The translations under genes were made by a program, and so were the position numbers. Source: Hydrogenophaga intermedia (GTDB taxonomy: Bacteria; Pseudomonadota; Gammaproteobacteria; Burkholderiales; Burkholderiaceae_C). Taken from it: DNA of 64,000 nt. The stretch spans positions 124,001 through 188,000 of the forward strand of contig NZ_JAMBNO010000003.1 in assembly GCF_023715105.1 (NCBI RefSeq). The letters run 5' to 3'. Below, piece by piece: positions 25,820-35,711 of the stretch (position 1 is its first letter; the number at the start of each line of letters is the position of its first letter). The notes under the pieces are model-generated. The model was not told the origin of the DNA and did no database searches. It saw only the letters and a program-made list of their open reading frames with translations.

Positions 25820-27238
25820 TCAGCCGCGCGCCGCCAAGCCGAGTTGGAGTCTTGCCGCCGAACTGTCGCGGCCGATGGAAAGCACCAGGTCGCGCACGTG
25901 TGCAGCGCGAGCAGGCGAGGCAACGAGCTGCATGTTCTCGAAGAATTTCCTCTCCACGTCGGCGTTGCTGATCGGCCGCTCGGCGCCCCCGCGGTTGACG
26001 TGCTCACGGTGCCGCAGCTCACGCCCGTCGTTCAGGGTTACCACCACCTCGCCCGAGTAGGAGGCGGGGAATGGAGAATCGGGATCCACTCCGTATTCGA
26101 CCTTGGCGGCCAAGGCCAGCACCTGCTCGTCGCGCAGCGCAACGTCCTCGAGCTCGGGCAGGCCGAACCGGCCTTTCGCCAGCGAAGTAGCCACGGCGTA
26201 GGGAATGCTGAACTGCGCGTCGTAGCTGTTCTGCGGCCGCTTCTTCGTCGCCACCGGCTCACACACTGTTTTGACCACCTCGGCGGGCACCAGCGCACGC
26301 ACGCTGCGGATGTCGGCGGGCTGCAGGGCATGGCGCTCGCGCAGGATCGCAGCCGCGTCGGCGCAGGCATGCGTGAAGTGGCAGGCCGGCAGCGGTTTGA
26401 CGGTGACCCTGGACAGCTCCCAGGCCTCGCCCAGGCCGTTGGTAGCCAAAGCCAGATCGCAGTCCTGTGCCAGCGGACCGAGGTGGCTGTTGAAGACACC
26501 GAAGCGGCCCTCGTAGGGACGGTCGGGGCCCTTGAAGCCGTGCCTGGCCATCGTCGCCGCAGTCATGCCCGCCACCGCGGCCCAGCCCGGGTGCATGCGC
26601 TTGGTCCAGGCACCGTCCTGTAGGAACTCCAGACTGCCCGAGGCGACCGACAGCGCGATACCTTGGGCCATGGCCAGTTGCGCGGCATTCAGCCCGAGCA
26701 GGCGGCCGCTGACCAGCGTGCAGGCGAAGGCGCCGATCAGGCCCGTGGGGTGGAAGCCGACCTGATGGAACCCGCCCTTGGCCACCGACGCGAGACGCGC
26801 ACCCACTTCCATGCCGGCGACGTAGGCGGTGAGCAGGGCTTCGCCGTCCAGATCGGCCAGCGCTGCGCCGGCCAGGGCGCTCGGAAACGTGCTGGCGGTG
26901 GCGTGGATCACGCCTGCTGCGTGGGTGTCGTCGAAATCCAGGCCATGGATCAGGATGCCGTTCATCAGCATCGCGTCGCGCAGCGTGAGGCGCGTCGCCA
27001 GGGCGAGCACCGGCGTTGCGCCCGCTCCGCCGGACAGCTCGGTCATCGCGGACAGCGAACGGTACGCGAATTCGTAGTGAGTGGACGCATGGGCGATGCC
27101 GACCGCGTCGAGGATCAGGTGGCGCGCCCGTTCCATCACCGTGCCGGGCACCTGCTGCGGCCGCAGTTCGGCGACGAATGCGGCCAGGGTGGCGGCGATG
27201 GTCCGGCCGCCCGGCGATGGTGTGGGGGATTTCGGCAT
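25820..27238 (-). CDS. MmgE/PrpD-family protein
   Basis: 472 residues from the ATG at 27238 (GGAAGG seven bases before); an upstream GTG at 27292 that overlaps the Bug stop is an alternative. Family landmarks include HGLDFDDTHAAGVIHATA, GFHPTGLIGAF and FKPLPACHFTHA-type central segment (VKPLPACHFTHACADAA). PrpD is 2-methylcitrate dehydratase; many relatives in catabolic operons act on other tricarboxylic or cyclic acids. Placed between a Bug gene and a dehydrogenase gene, a hydro-lyase role in the pathway is likely but unspecified. Confidence 0.8.
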   Translation of the reverse strand: MPKSPTPSPGGRTIAATLAAFVAELRPQQVPGTVMERARHLILDAVGIAHASTHYEFAYRSLSAMTELSGGAGATPVLALATRLTLRDAMLMNGILIHGLDFDDTHAAGVIHATASTFPSALAGAALADLDGEALLTAYVAGMEVGARLASVAKGGFHQVGFHPTGLIGAFACTLVSGRLLGLNAAQLAMAQGIALSVASGSLEFLQDGAWTKRMHPGWAAVAGMTAATMARHGFKGPDRPYEGRFGVFNSHLGPLAQDCDLALATNGLGEAWELSRVTVKPLPACHFTHACADAAAILRERHALQPADIRSVRALVPAEVVKTVCEPVATKKRPQNSYDAQFSIPYAVATSLAKGRFGLPELEDVALRDEQVLALAAKVEYGVDPDSPFPASYSGEVVVTLNDGRELRHREHVNRGGAERPISNADVERKFFENMQLVASPARAAHVRDLVLSIGRDSSAARLQLGLAARG

Positions 27239-27288
27239 GTCCGGCCTTCCGGATTCGCGGGCGACTGGGCCGGCCGCAGTGCGGGGAT

Positions 27289-28269
27289 TCACTCGACACG
27301 CAGGCCTGCGGCCTTGATCACCGGGCCCCAGAGTGCAAGGTCGCGCCGGATTGCCTCGGCCAGCTGCTCGGGTCCGCCATAGCGAACGTCGAGCCCGAGC
27401 GTCGTGAACTTGTCGCCGAGCTCGGGGCCGGCGAGTGCCTTCTCGATCTCGGCGGCCAGGCGTCGCTGGAGCGGCGTGGGCAGGCCGGCGGGCGCGACCA
27501 CGCCCATCCAGCCCACGAAAGCGTAGCCGGGCAGGGTTTCGGCTACCGTGGGAACCTCGGGCAAGAGGCGATGCCGGGTTCGCCCGGTGGTCGCGAGGAC
27601 GCGCAACTTGCCGGCGGCGACCATCGGCAAAGCCGTGTTCGGCGCATCGAAAAGAAATTGAAGGCTGCCGCCGATGAGGTCGGTCAGCGCCAGCGCGGTG
27701 CCGCGGTACGGCACGTGTGACAGACCGACCTTCGCATCGATCGCAAGCAGCTCGCCGGCCAGGTGGTTCGACGAGCCGTTGCCCGCCGAGCCGTAGTTCA
27801 GGGAGCCGGGCTTCGCGCGGGCGGCAGCGAGCAGGTCCCCCAGGTTCTTGTACGGACTGTCGGCCCGCACCATCAGCAGGTTCACGTACTCGGCAAAGCG
27901 CGCGATGGGCGTGAAATCGCGCTCGGGGTCATAGCCGACGTTCTTCGACAGGTGCGGGCCCATGCCGAACGTGGCGGTGTGCGCAAACCCCAGCGCATAG
28001 CCGTCCGCAGGCATCTTGGCCAGCCGTGCCACCCCGATGCCACCGCCGGTGCCAGGAATGTTCTCGACCACGAAGGACTGGCCGAGTTGCTCCTGCAGGC
28101 GCCCCGCAACGAGGCGGCTGACCGCATCCGCCGGCCCGCCGGGCGCGAAAGGCACGACGAAGCGAACCGGCTTGCCCGGATAGGCCTCCTGAGCAAGCGC
28201 GGATGGAGACCCCAGCGAGGCCGCCAACGCACTACTTACGGCGAGAAATGTCCTGCGCGTCGTCTTCAT
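27289..28269 (-). CDS. Bug/TctC-type solute-binding protein
   Basis: 326 residues. The N-terminus TTRRTFLAVSSALAAS has a twin-Arg pattern followed by a hydrophobic stretch and ALA cleavage, so Tat or Sec export is possible. The mature start YPGKPVRFVVPFAPGGPAD and VPYRGTALALTDL are typical of Bug proteins. It sits inside a beta-oxidation operon and may bind the acid that the operon degrades. Confidence 0.86.
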   Translation of the reverse strand: MKTTRRTFLAVSSALAASLGSPSALAQEAYPGKPVRFVVPFAPGGPADAVSRLVAGRLQEQLGQSFVVENIPGTGGGIGVARLAKMPADGYALGFAHTATFGMGPHLSKNVGYDPERDFTPIARFAEYVNLLMVRADSPYKNLGDLLAAARAKPGSLNYGSAGNGSSNHLAGELLAIDAKVGLSHVPYRGTALALTDLIGGSLQFLFDAPNTALPMVAAGKLRVLATTGRTRHRLLPEVPTVAETLPGYAFVGWMGVVAPAGLPTPLQRRLAAEIEKALAGPELGDKFTTLGLDVRYGGPEQLAEAIRRDLALWGPVIKAAGLRVE

Positions 28270-28281
28270 TGAGGTCTCCGT

Positions 28282-29448
28282 TCAATACGACCGCGGCAGC
28301 CCCATGACATGCTCGGCGATGTAGTTCAGCACCATTTCGCGGTTCAACGGCGCCGTGCGCAACAGCCGCACCAGACCGTACAGGTCGTAGATCCCATATT
28401 CCTTGGTGAAGCCATTTCCCCCGTGTGTCTGGATCGCTGCATCGACGGCGTGGATGCCGGCCTCGGCCCCGGCGTACTTGGCGATGTTGGCGAACTCGCC
28501 TGCCGGCAGGCCCTGGTCGAAGGCCCACGCCGCCTTCAGTGCCATCAGGGAGGCCATCTCGATCTCGCTGCGTGCGATTGCCAGCGGATGCTGCACGCCC
28601 TGGTAGGCGCCGATGGGCGTCTTGTTGAACAGCTTGCGGTCGTTGGCATACGCTACCGCTTTCTTGAGCGCGAAGCGGCCGATGCCGGTACACAGCCCCG
28701 ACAGGATGATGCGCTCCGGGTTGAGGGTGTCGAACAGGATGCCGAAGCCCTTGTCCACTTCACCCAGCACGTCGTCCTCGGTCAGCGCCACGTCGTCGAA
28801 GAACACCTGCCACTGCGTCTCGGGCACGGGGAACGCGACGGGGATCAACGTCATGCTGATGCCCTTCTTCTTCATGTCGACCATGAAGATGGTGAAGCCG
28901 TCGGTCTTCTTCTTCACGTCGGCCCGCGGCGTGGTGCGGGTGACCACCATGGCGTAGTCGGCCCGGTTGGCATCCGTGATGAACACCTTCTGTCCGCTCA
29001 GACGGAAGCTGCCTTTGCCGTCCGGCTTGGCCAGGGTGGTGATCTCCATCGAATTGGAACCCGCGTTCGGCTCGGTGATGGCGAAGCAGAACTTGATGTC
29101 GCCCGAGCAGCCGCCAGGCAGCAGCCGGCGCTTCATGTCTTCACTGGCGTGCTTGGCCAGCAGCCCCATCGTCATGGTCGGGCCCACGACGAGGTTCAGC
29201 AGGGGGATGCCGTTGTTCGCCAGCCCTTCCATGAACAGCAGCATCTCCGTCATGCCCTGTCCGGCGCCGCCGTACGCTTCAGGCACCATGATGCCCAGGA
29301 AGCCGTCGTCGGTGATCTGCTGGTACAGCTCCGCCGGCGGCTCGCTCTTGTCGGCATACGTCTTCCAGTATTTATGGTCGAACCGCTGTGACACGCGGTC
29401 GCCGTACTCGTAGACCATCCGTTGTTCCTGCGTGAGCGCGAAATCCAT
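28282..29448 (-). CDS. Acyl-CoA dehydrogenase, CaiA-like subgroup
   Basis: 388 residues. FCFAITEPNAGSNSMEI and KVFITDAN mark the FAD domain. The C-terminus ends TAPLNREMVLNYIAEHVMGLPRSY rather than with a YEGT motif, the same pattern as the protein encoded at 34534-35700 (SPQLILCFIAEKVLGLPKSY). These two form a separate subgroup among the eight dehydrogenases in the window. GGAGAACAGC precedes the ATG. Confidence 0.85.
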   Translation of the reverse strand: MDFALTQEQRMVYEYGDRVSQRFDHKYWKTYADKSEPPAELYQQITDDGFLGIMVPEAYGGAGQGMTEMLLFMEGLANNGIPLLNLVVGPTMTMGLLAKHASEDMKRRLLPGGCSGDIKFCFAITEPNAGSNSMEITTLAKPDGKGSFRLSGQKVFITDANRADYAMVVTRTTPRADVKKKTDGFTIFMVDMKKKGISMTLIPVAFPVPETQWQVFFDDVALTEDDVLGEVDKGFGILFDTLNPERIILSGLCTGIGRFALKKAVAYANDRKLFNKTPIGAYQGVQHPLAIARSEIEMASLMALKAAWAFDQGLPAGEFANIAKYAGAEAGIHAVDAAIQTHGGNGFTKEYGIYDLYGLVRLLRTAPLNREMVLNYIAEHVMGLPRSY

Positions 29449-29484
29449 GCTGTTCTCCGGAAGCGGGACGATAGCGTCTGGGTG

Positions 29485-30288
29485 TCAGACTTTTGCCGAG
29501 GGGAAGACAGGCGCGCGCTTCTCGCGCACGGCGGCGACGCCTTCGGCCGCGTCTTCGCCGAGGAAGCAAAGCATCTCCATCGCCAGCGAGCTCTCGAAGG
29601 TCGGGCGCGCCATGTGCATCCAGCCGTTGAGCGAACGCTTGGTGAAGCGAATCGCCTGCTGGCTGCCCGCGGCCAGCTTGTCCGCCACCTCCATGGCCTT
29701 GTCCATCAGCTGTGCGCGCGGCACGCACAGGCTCACCAGCCCGATGCGCTCGGCTTCCTTGCCCGAGACGAAGTCGGCCGTCATCAGGTAGTACTTCGCC
29801 TTGGCCATGCCGCACAGCAAGGGCCAGAGGATTGCTGCGTGGTCGCCGGCGGCAACACCGAGCTTGACGTGGCCGTCGGTGATCTTGGCTTCTTCGGCCA
29901 TGATGCTGATGTCGGCCATCATGGCCACGGCCAGGCCGGCGCCGACGGCCACGCCGTTGATCGCGGAGATCACCGGTTTTTCACAGGCCATCACGTTGTA
30001 GACGATGTCCGATGCCTCGGTCATCACGTTATTGATGGTCTTGGCGTTTCCGACCATGCCGGTGATCCAGTTCAGGTCGCCCCCGGCCGAAAAGGCCTTG
30101 TCGCCGGCGCCGGTGATGACGGCCACCTTGGTCTTGGGGTCGTCATTGACCACGCCCCAGATCTTGGTCAGCTCCCAGTGCAGCCGGGCGTTGGTGGCGT
30201 TCATCACCTCCGGGCGGTTGATGGTGATCAGCAGCACGCCGTTGGGCTTGTGCTCGAACTGGAGGAACTGGAAGTCGGTGTAGTTCAT
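29485..30288 (-). CDS. Enoyl-CoA hydratase/isomerase family protein
   Basis: 267 residues of the crotonase fold. Oxyanion-hole glycines are in AFSAGGDL and GVAVGAGLA. The position of the first catalytic Glu of hydratases reads KLGVAAGD, which lacks an acidic pair, so an isomerase or hydrolase activity is as possible as hydration. AAGGA precedes the ATG at 30288; a second ATG at 30303 is also in frame. Confidence 0.8.
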   Translation of the reverse strand: MNYTDFQFLQFEHKPNGVLLITINRPEVMNATNARLHWELTKIWGVVNDDPKTKVAVITGAGDKAFSAGGDLNWITGMVGNAKTINNVMTEASDIVYNVMACEKPVISAINGVAVGAGLAVAMMADISIMAEEAKITDGHVKLGVAAGDHAAILWPLLCGMAKAKYYLMTADFVSGKEAERIGLVSLCVPRAQLMDKAMEVADKLAAGSQQAIRFTKRSLNGWMHMARPTFESSLAMEMLCFLGEDAAEGVAAVREKRAPVFPSAKV

Positions 30289-30326
30289 GGTCGGGTCCTT
30301 CATGGAGTGGAGAAGACTGAGGCGGC

Positions 30327-31184
30327 TCAGCGCAGCGTGGCGCGGCCGTTGTTGAGCACGACGACGTCGCGTTCGACGACGCGTGCGCGGAAGAACGCGG
30401 CGCTGCAGTCGTTCCAGATTTCGGTACGGATCGTCTCGCCGGGGTAGACCGGCGACGAGAAGCGCGTTTCGATCGAGGCGAGGCGGGACGGATCGCCGTC
30501 GCACAGCGCCTGCGTCAGCGCCCAGCCGGCAATGCCATAGGTGGCCAGGCCGTGCAGGATGGGTCGCTCGAACCCGGCGGCGCGGGCGATCGCGGGTTCG
30601 GCATGCAGCGGGTTGTAATCGCCCGAGAGGCGGTAGATCAGCGCCAGTCCGGCGGCAGTCCTGCGTTCGACACTGCGATCCGGCGTGCGGGTGGGCAGTT
30701 CGTGCACCGGTTTGACCGGTCCAGACGGCCCGCCGAAGCCGCCGTCGGCGCGGCAGAAGGTGGTCGACCCCAGGGTGGCCAGCAACTCGCCGCTGGCGGC
30801 GTCGGTGACCGTGCGCTCGGTGTAGAGCAGCGCACCCTTGCCCCGGCCCTTGTCGACGATGCCGGTGACCCTCGTGCGGCCGACGACCTCACCTTCGGGA
30901 GCAGGGTGCCGGTGGATGATCAGGCTCTGTTCGCCGTGGACCAGGCGCACGGCGTCGACGCCTGTTGCGGGGTCCTTGAGCCACATGCCCGGGTAGCCGA
31001 GAACGACCGGCAGGGTCGCAAGGGCCACGAGGTCCTTCTCGTAGACGTGCCGCAGCTCGCCCTCGTCGGTCGGGTCGGCGCCGAGGCCGAGCCCGAGAGC
31101 GTAGAGCATGGTGTCGCGCCGGGTGTAGCGATGGCGCACGTCCTCGAAGGGCCATGCCATCAGCTTGTCGTAGTTGATCGCCAC
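30327..31184 (-). CDS. MaoC-family double hot-dog enoyl-CoA hydratase
   Basis: 285 residues with two hot-dog domains, like the hydratase-2 part of eukaryotic MFE-2. The C-terminal domain carries SGDYNPLHAEPAIARAAGF and ILHG with catalytic Asp and His. GTG start with GAGGG eleven bases before it, nine bases after the SDR stop. Together with the SDR at 31194 it recreates the hydratase-2/(3R)-dehydrogenase pair of peroxisomal MFE-2. Confidence 0.85.
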   Translation of the reverse strand: MAINYDKLMAWPFEDVRHRYTRRDTMLYALGLGLGADPTDEGELRHVYEKDLVALATLPVVLGYPGMWLKDPATGVDAVRLVHGEQSLIIHRHPAPEGEVVGRTRVTGIVDKGRGKGALLYTERTVTDAASGELLATLGSTTFCRADGGFGGPSGPVKPVHELPTRTPDRSVERRTAAGLALIYRLSGDYNPLHAEPAIARAAGFERPILHGLATYGIAGWALTQALCDGDPSRLASIETRFSSPVYPGETIRTEIWNDCSAAFFRARVVERDVVVLNNGRATLR

Positions 31185-31193
31185 CGTGTGCCC

Positions 31194-32114
31194 TCAGACC
31201 GGGTCCCAGGAGAAGACGATGTTCGAGGTCTCCAGCGGGAAGAAGCTTGGCTTCATGGCCGGCAGCACGCGCTCCGCGATCGTCTCGGGCGTCCAGCCCT
31301 CCGCGGTGTGCATGCCGCGCACCGGCCGCGGCTGGCTCATCAGGAAGATCTCGTTGCCCCGGACGGCGAAGATCTGCGCGGTCACGTCGGCCGCCGCGTC
31401 GCTCGCCAGGAACGCGGCCACGGGTGCGATCTGCGCCGTATCCAACTTCTGCAGCTTGGCGACCCGCGCCTGCTGCTCGGGGGTTTCGGTGGGGATCGAG
31501 CCGATCATGCGGCTCCAGGCGAAGGGCGAGATGCAGTTGGAACGCACGTTGTAGCGCTTCATGTCGCCGGCGATCGAGCGCGAAAGGGCCACGATGCCGA
31601 GCTTGGCGGCGCCATAGTTGGCCTGCCCGAGGTTGCCGATCAGGCCCGAAGTCGACGTCATGTGCACGTAGGCGCCCGACTGCTGCGTCTTGAAATGCGG
31701 CGCTGCGGCCCGCGACACATAGAAGGTGCCGTGCAGGTGCACGTCGATCACAGCATGCCACTCCTCCACCGACATGTTGAAGAACAGGCGGTCGCGCAGG
31801 ATGCCGGCGTTGTTGACGACGATGTCGATGCGGCCGAAGTTGTCTGCGGCACACTGGATGATCCGGTTCGCGGCCTTCCAGTCGGACACGCTGTCGGTGC
31901 TGAGCACCGCTTCGCCGCCGCGGGTCCTGATCTCTTCCACCACCTCCTGACCAGGGCTCGCGTCGTTGCCTTCGCCGCTGACCGACGCGCCGATGTCGTT
32001 GACGACGATCCGGGCGCCCTGTGCAGACATCTGCAGTGCGATGTCGCGCCCGATGCCGCGGCCCGAACCCGTGATCACAGCGACTTTGCCTTCCAGCATC
32101 GTGCCCTTGTGCAT
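31194..32114 (-). CDS. SDR, MFE-2-type (3R)-hydroxyacyl-CoA dehydrogenase
   Basis: 306 residues. TGSGRGIGRDIA, VVNDIGASVSGEG (the extended loop seen in HSD17B4-like proteins), NNAGILRDRLFFNM and the Ser/YGAAK catalytic set are intact. The insertion after the second strand and the neighbouring MaoC gene indicate oxidation of (3R)-hydroxyacyl-CoA. Confidence 0.83.
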   Translation of the reverse strand: MHKGTMLEGKVAVITGSGRGIGRDIALQMSAQGARIVVNDIGASVSGEGNDASPGQEVVEEIRTRGGEAVLSTDSVSDWKAANRIIQCAADNFGRIDIVVNNAGILRDRLFFNMSVEEWHAVIDVHLHGTFYVSRAAAPHFKTQQSGAYVHMTSTSGLIGNLGQANYGAAKLGIVALSRSIAGDMKRYNVRSNCISPFAWSRMIGSIPTETPEQQARVAKLQKLDTAQIAPVAAFLASDAAADVTAQIFAVRGNEIFLMSQPRPVRGMHTAEGWTPETIAERVLPAMKPSFFPLETSNIVFSWDPV

Positions 32115-32163
32115 GGTGTGAAACTCCTCGATTTGAAGAAATGTGGATGTGGCGATGGCGGCG

Positions 32164-33318
32164 TCAGGACGGCAGCTGCAGCACGGCGCCGGCGAGGATG
32201 TTGCGCTGGATCTCGTTGCTGCCGCCGTAGATGGTGGCCGGTCGTGCGTTGTAGAACGTGGTCAGCACGTCGATGGAGCTGCCGTCCACGTCGATATCGC
32301 CCGGCATGCCGCCGCTCGCGCCGGCGATCTCCACCAGCAGGTTGGCCAGGCGTGAATACGTTTCGGTGGCGAACAGCTTGAGCATCGATACGTCAGGACC
32401 CAGCGTCTCGCCCCGCTTGACCTGCTCCACGAATCGCGCGTAGAGCGTGCCCAGGTCCGCCACGTCCAGCGCGAGCTGCGTGTAGCGGTCCGTGAACACG
32501 GGGTCCTCGGCGAGGCCCAGCAGATCCGCAGCCTCGCGCACCCGCGCCAGGGCGTACTGGCTCTGCTTGGGGCTGCCCAGGAAGATGCGCTCGAAGCTGA
32601 GCAGCGCCTTGGCGATCGTCCAGCCCTTGTTCAGCTCGCCCACGCGCTGGTTGCGCGGGACGCGGACATTGTCGAAGAAGACTTCACAGAAGTCCTCGTT
32701 GCCGGCGATGTTGCGGATCGGCCGGACGGTGATGCCCGGCGTACGCATGTCGGCCAGCAGGAAGCTGATGCCCTCCTGCTTCTTGGCGGCCTTGTCGGTG
32801 CGCACCAGCAGGAAGATGTGTGTGGCATCCTGCGCCAGCGTGGTCCAGGTTTTCTGCCCGTTGACAATGAAGTCGTCCCCGTCTTCCACCGCTTCGGTTC
32901 GCAGGCTGGCCAGGTCCGACCCGGAGTCCGGCTCCGAATAGCCCTGGCACCAGATGTCATCGCACGAGAGGATGCGCGGCAGGTAGTGGGCACGCTGCGC
33001 TTCCGTGCCGTGCTGGATGAGCAACGGACCGACCATGGTCACGCCCATGTCCGGTGCCCTCGCAACGCCATGCCGTTCCTGTTCCTCGATGAAGGCGATC
33101 AGCTTCTCGGGCGCGAGTCCCATGCCGCCGTAGCGCACCGGCCAGCTCGGTGCCAGCCACCCCCTGGCTGAGAGCTGGAGGGTCCAGTCGCGAATCTCGG
33201 CCCAGCGCAGGCGACGCTTGGGGTAGCGCAATGACTCGGGGTAATGCTGCTCGAAGAAGGCGCGCACCAGGGCGCGAAAATCGTCCGTACTGAGCGCGTT
33301 CCAGTCCGTGGTGTTCAT
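32164..33318 (-). CDS. Acyl-CoA dehydrogenase, large-subunit type (PimC/FadE-like)
   Basis: 384 residues. CQGYSEPDSGSDLASL, KTWTTLAQDATH and the C-terminal YGGSNEIQRNILA mark the FAD-binding subunit of heterotetrameric dehydrogenases such as PimCD of R. palustris and ChsE1/E2 of mycobacteria. The Glu of YEGT is Gly here, as in that group. The start overlaps the stop of the partner gene by four bases. Pimeloyl-CoA, product of BadI, is a plausible substrate. Confidence 0.82.
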   Translation of the reverse strand: MNTTDWNALSTDDFRALVRAFFEQHYPESLRYPKRRLRWAEIRDWTLQLSARGWLAPSWPVRYGGMGLAPEKLIAFIEEQERHGVARAPDMGVTMVGPLLIQHGTEAQRAHYLPRILSCDDIWCQGYSEPDSGSDLASLRTEAVEDGDDFIVNGQKTWTTLAQDATHIFLLVRTDKAAKKQEGISFLLADMRTPGITVRPIRNIAGNEDFCEVFFDNVRVPRNQRVGELNKGWTIAKALLSFERIFLGSPKQSQYALARVREAADLLGLAEDPVFTDRYTQLALDVADLGTLYARFVEQVKRGETLGPDVSMLKLFATETYSRLANLLVEIAGASGGMPGDIDVDGSSIDVLTTFYNARPATIYGGSNEIQRNILAGAVLQLPS

Positions 33319-34502
33319 GCGGCAGACTCCCGATGCCCTGCAGTGTTGCGGCTCAATTGGGCGAAGCGCCTGCGCTGGATCGCTGCGTTGCCGAGCCACG
33401 CGGAGAGCACCAGCGCGCGCTGGACATAAAGCCCGAGGTTGCACTCGTCGGTGAAGCCGATGGCACCGTGCATCTGCACTGACTCACGTGCGATCACAAG
33501 CGCGGCTTCCGAGCAGCGTGCCTTCACCCGTGCGCCCAGCAGGGCGCGTTCCATGCCCGTGCACCCGCGGTCGAGTTCGGCGATGGCGTGGCCGACGAGC
33601 GCGCCGCTCAGCTCCTGCTGGATCAGCATGTCGACGGCGCGATGCTGGAGGGCCTGGAAGCTGCCTATCGGCTTGCCGAACTGCTTGCGCGTGCGCAGGT
33701 AGTCCAGCGTGGTGGCGACCATCTGTCTGCATATGGTCGCCAGTTCGACGCCGGCCAGCACCAGCGCCTCGTCGTACGCTGCGGCCAGTGCGGCGCCGGC
33801 GGCTGGACCGATGGCCAGCAAGTGGTCCGTGGGGACGGCGATTTCGTGGAACTGCAGGCGCGTCGCGAACGTGCCGTCGGCCAGCCGCTGGACACTCGTC
33901 ACGAGGCCCTCGGACCCTGCAGGCAGCCACACCAGCGCCGTGCCTTCCGAAGACGACGCGCTGACGATGTAGCCGGTGGCGGCCGCGCCGGGACGGACGT
34001 GGCGCTTGCCGCCGCGCAGGACCAGATGGTCGCTCTCCCGGGCGCAGATCGCGGCCGGCTCGGCGAGGCAGCCCCGGTGGTCGAAGCTGACGGCTCCGGT
34101 GGCATCCTCCTGCCAGGCGACAGCGGGCAGCGCACGGCCGGCGGCGACGTCGGCGAGCAGCGCCCGTGCGGTCGGATGGCCGCCGCAGCCCTGCAGGAGC
34201 CTCCCCGCGAACACCAGCACCGGGACGAGCGGCTCGGGTGCGACCTGCGCGGCCAGCGCGGCGGCCACTTCGGCCATCTCGGCGAAGCCTTGTGCGTAAC
34301 CGCCGGCGGACTCGGGCACCAGCAGCCCGGTCCAGCCCTGCGCCGCCAGCGAGTTCCAGAACTGCATGTCGAAACCCGGTGCTTCGGCGCGCAGCGCACG
34401 CGCGCGTGCCGGGGGCGACTCCTTGGCGCTGAAGGCAAGGGCGCTGGAGCGCAGCATCTGCAATTGCTGCAGTCGGTCTGGATCGGCGAGGGCGGCGGAC
34501 AT
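33315..34502 (-). CDS. Acyl-CoA dehydrogenase, partner subunit (PimD/FadE-like)
   Basis: 395 residues, weakly conserved in the FAD-binding middle region (AVAWQEDATGAVSFDHRG in place of the usual TEP.AGSD) but with a normal C-terminal domain (TRKQFGKPIGSFQALQH, VQMHGAIGFTDECNLGLY). This asymmetry is typical of the second subunit in alpha2beta2 dehydrogenases. ATGA overlap with 32164-33318 supports equal production. Confidence 0.82.
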   Translation of the reverse strand: MSAALADPDRLQQLQMLRSSALAFSAKESPPARARALRAEAPGFDMQFWNSLAAQGWTGLLVPESAGGYAQGFAEMAEVAAALAAQVAPEPLVPVLVFAGRLLQGCGGHPTARALLADVAAGRALPAVAWQEDATGAVSFDHRGCLAEPAAICARESDHLVLRGGKRHVRPGAAATGYIVSASSSEGTALVWLPAGSEGLVTSVQRLADGTFATRLQFHEIAVPTDHLLAIGPAAGAALAAAYDEALVLAGVELATICRQMVATTLDYLRTRKQFGKPIGSFQALQHRAVDMLIQQELSGALVGHAIAELDRGCTGMERALLGARVKARCSEAALVIARESVQMHGAIGFTDECNLGLYVQRALVLSAWLGNAAIQRRRFAQLSRNTAGHRESAA

Positions 34503-34533
34503 GGGTTGGGAAATCAGTGTCGGGATGAAGGGA

Positions 34534-35700
34534 TCAATAGGACTTGGGCAGGCCCAGCACCTTCTCGGCGATGAAGCACAGGATCAGCTGCGGGCTGATC
34601 GGCGCCACGCGGGGGATCAGCATTTCGCGCAGGTAACGCTCCACCTGGTATTCCTTCGCGTAGCCGAAGCCGCCCAGGGTGGCCATGGCCCGCTGGCAGG
34701 CATTGAAGCCAGCCTCGGCCGCCATGTACTTGGCCGCATTGGCATCGGGGCCGCAGTTCAGGTTCCGGTCGTACTTCCAGGCACCGCGCATGGCCATCAG
34801 CCAGGCCGCCTCGAGCTCCATCCACGACTGCGCCAGGGGGTGCTGGATGGCCTGGTTCTGGCCGATGGGGCGGTCGAAGACGATGCGCTCGTTCGCATAC
34901 TTCACGGCCCGCTCCAGCGCTGCCTGCCCGAGACCCACCGCCTCCCCGGCAATCAGAATGCGCTCGGGGTTCATGCCGTGCAGGATGTACTCGAAGCCAC
35001 GTCCTTCCTCGCCGATGCGGTCCTCCACCGGTACCCGGAGCCCGTCGATGAAGAGCTGGTTGGAATCGACCGCCTTGCGCCCCATCTTCTCGATCTCGCG
35101 CACCTCGACGCACCGCCGGTCCAGGTCGGTGTAGAACAGGCTCAGGCCCAGTGTGGGCTTGGGACAATCCTCGGGCGGCGTGGTGCGCGCCAGGATCAGC
35201 ATCTTCGTGGCCACCTGCGCGGTCGAGATCCAGACCTTCTGCCCCGTCAGGATGTAGTGGTCGCCCCGGCGCTCGGCGCGCGTCTTGAGCCTGGTCGTGT
35301 TCAGGCCGGTGTTGGGTTCCGTGACGGCGAAGCAAGCCTTGTCCTTGCCGGCGATCAGCGGTGGCAGCATGCGGCGCTTCTGCGCGTCGCTGCCGAACAC
35401 CACCACGGGCTGCAGCCCGAAGATGTTCATGTGCACCGAAGAGGCCCCGGACAGCCCGGCGCCGGAGCGCGCGATCGCCGTCATCATCACCGTCGCCTCG
35501 GTAATGCCCATGCCGCTGCCGCCGTATTCCTGCGGCATGCAGATGCCCAGCCAGCCGCCGGCCGCGAGGGCGTTGTACAGCTCGTGCGGGAAGCCGCCCT
35601 CCCGGTCTCGCTGCAGCCAGTAATCGTCACCGAACTCCGCGCAGATGCGGCCGATGGCCTCGCGGATGGTTTCGTGTTCGCGGTTTTCGCTGAAGTCCAT
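34534..35700 (-). CDS. Acyl-CoA dehydrogenase, CaiA-like subgroup
   Basis: 388 residues. CFAVTEPNTGLNTTRL and KVWISTAQ define the FAD domain, LGGFGYAKEYQVERYLREM the C-terminal domain. It ends IAEKVLGLPKSY like the protein at 28282-29448. GAGGGAC precedes the ATG, 11 bases after the FadH-like stop. Confidence 0.85.
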   Translation of the reverse strand: MDFSENREHETIREAIGRICAEFGDDYWLQRDREGGFPHELYNALAAGGWLGICMPQEYGGSGMGITEATVMMTAIARSGAGLSGASSVHMNIFGLQPVVVFGSDAQKRRMLPPLIAGKDKACFAVTEPNTGLNTTRLKTRAERRGDHYILTGQKVWISTAQVATKMLILARTTPPEDCPKPTLGLSLFYTDLDRRCVEVREIEKMGRKAVDSNQLFIDGLRVPVEDRIGEEGRGFEYILHGMNPERILIAGEAVGLGQAALERAVKYANERIVFDRPIGQNQAIQHPLAQSWMELEAAWLMAMRGAWKYDRNLNCGPDANAAKYMAAEAGFNACQRAMATLGGFGYAKEYQVERYLREMLIPRVAPISPQLILCFIAEKVLGLPKSY

Positions 35701-35711
35701 GGCCGGGTCCC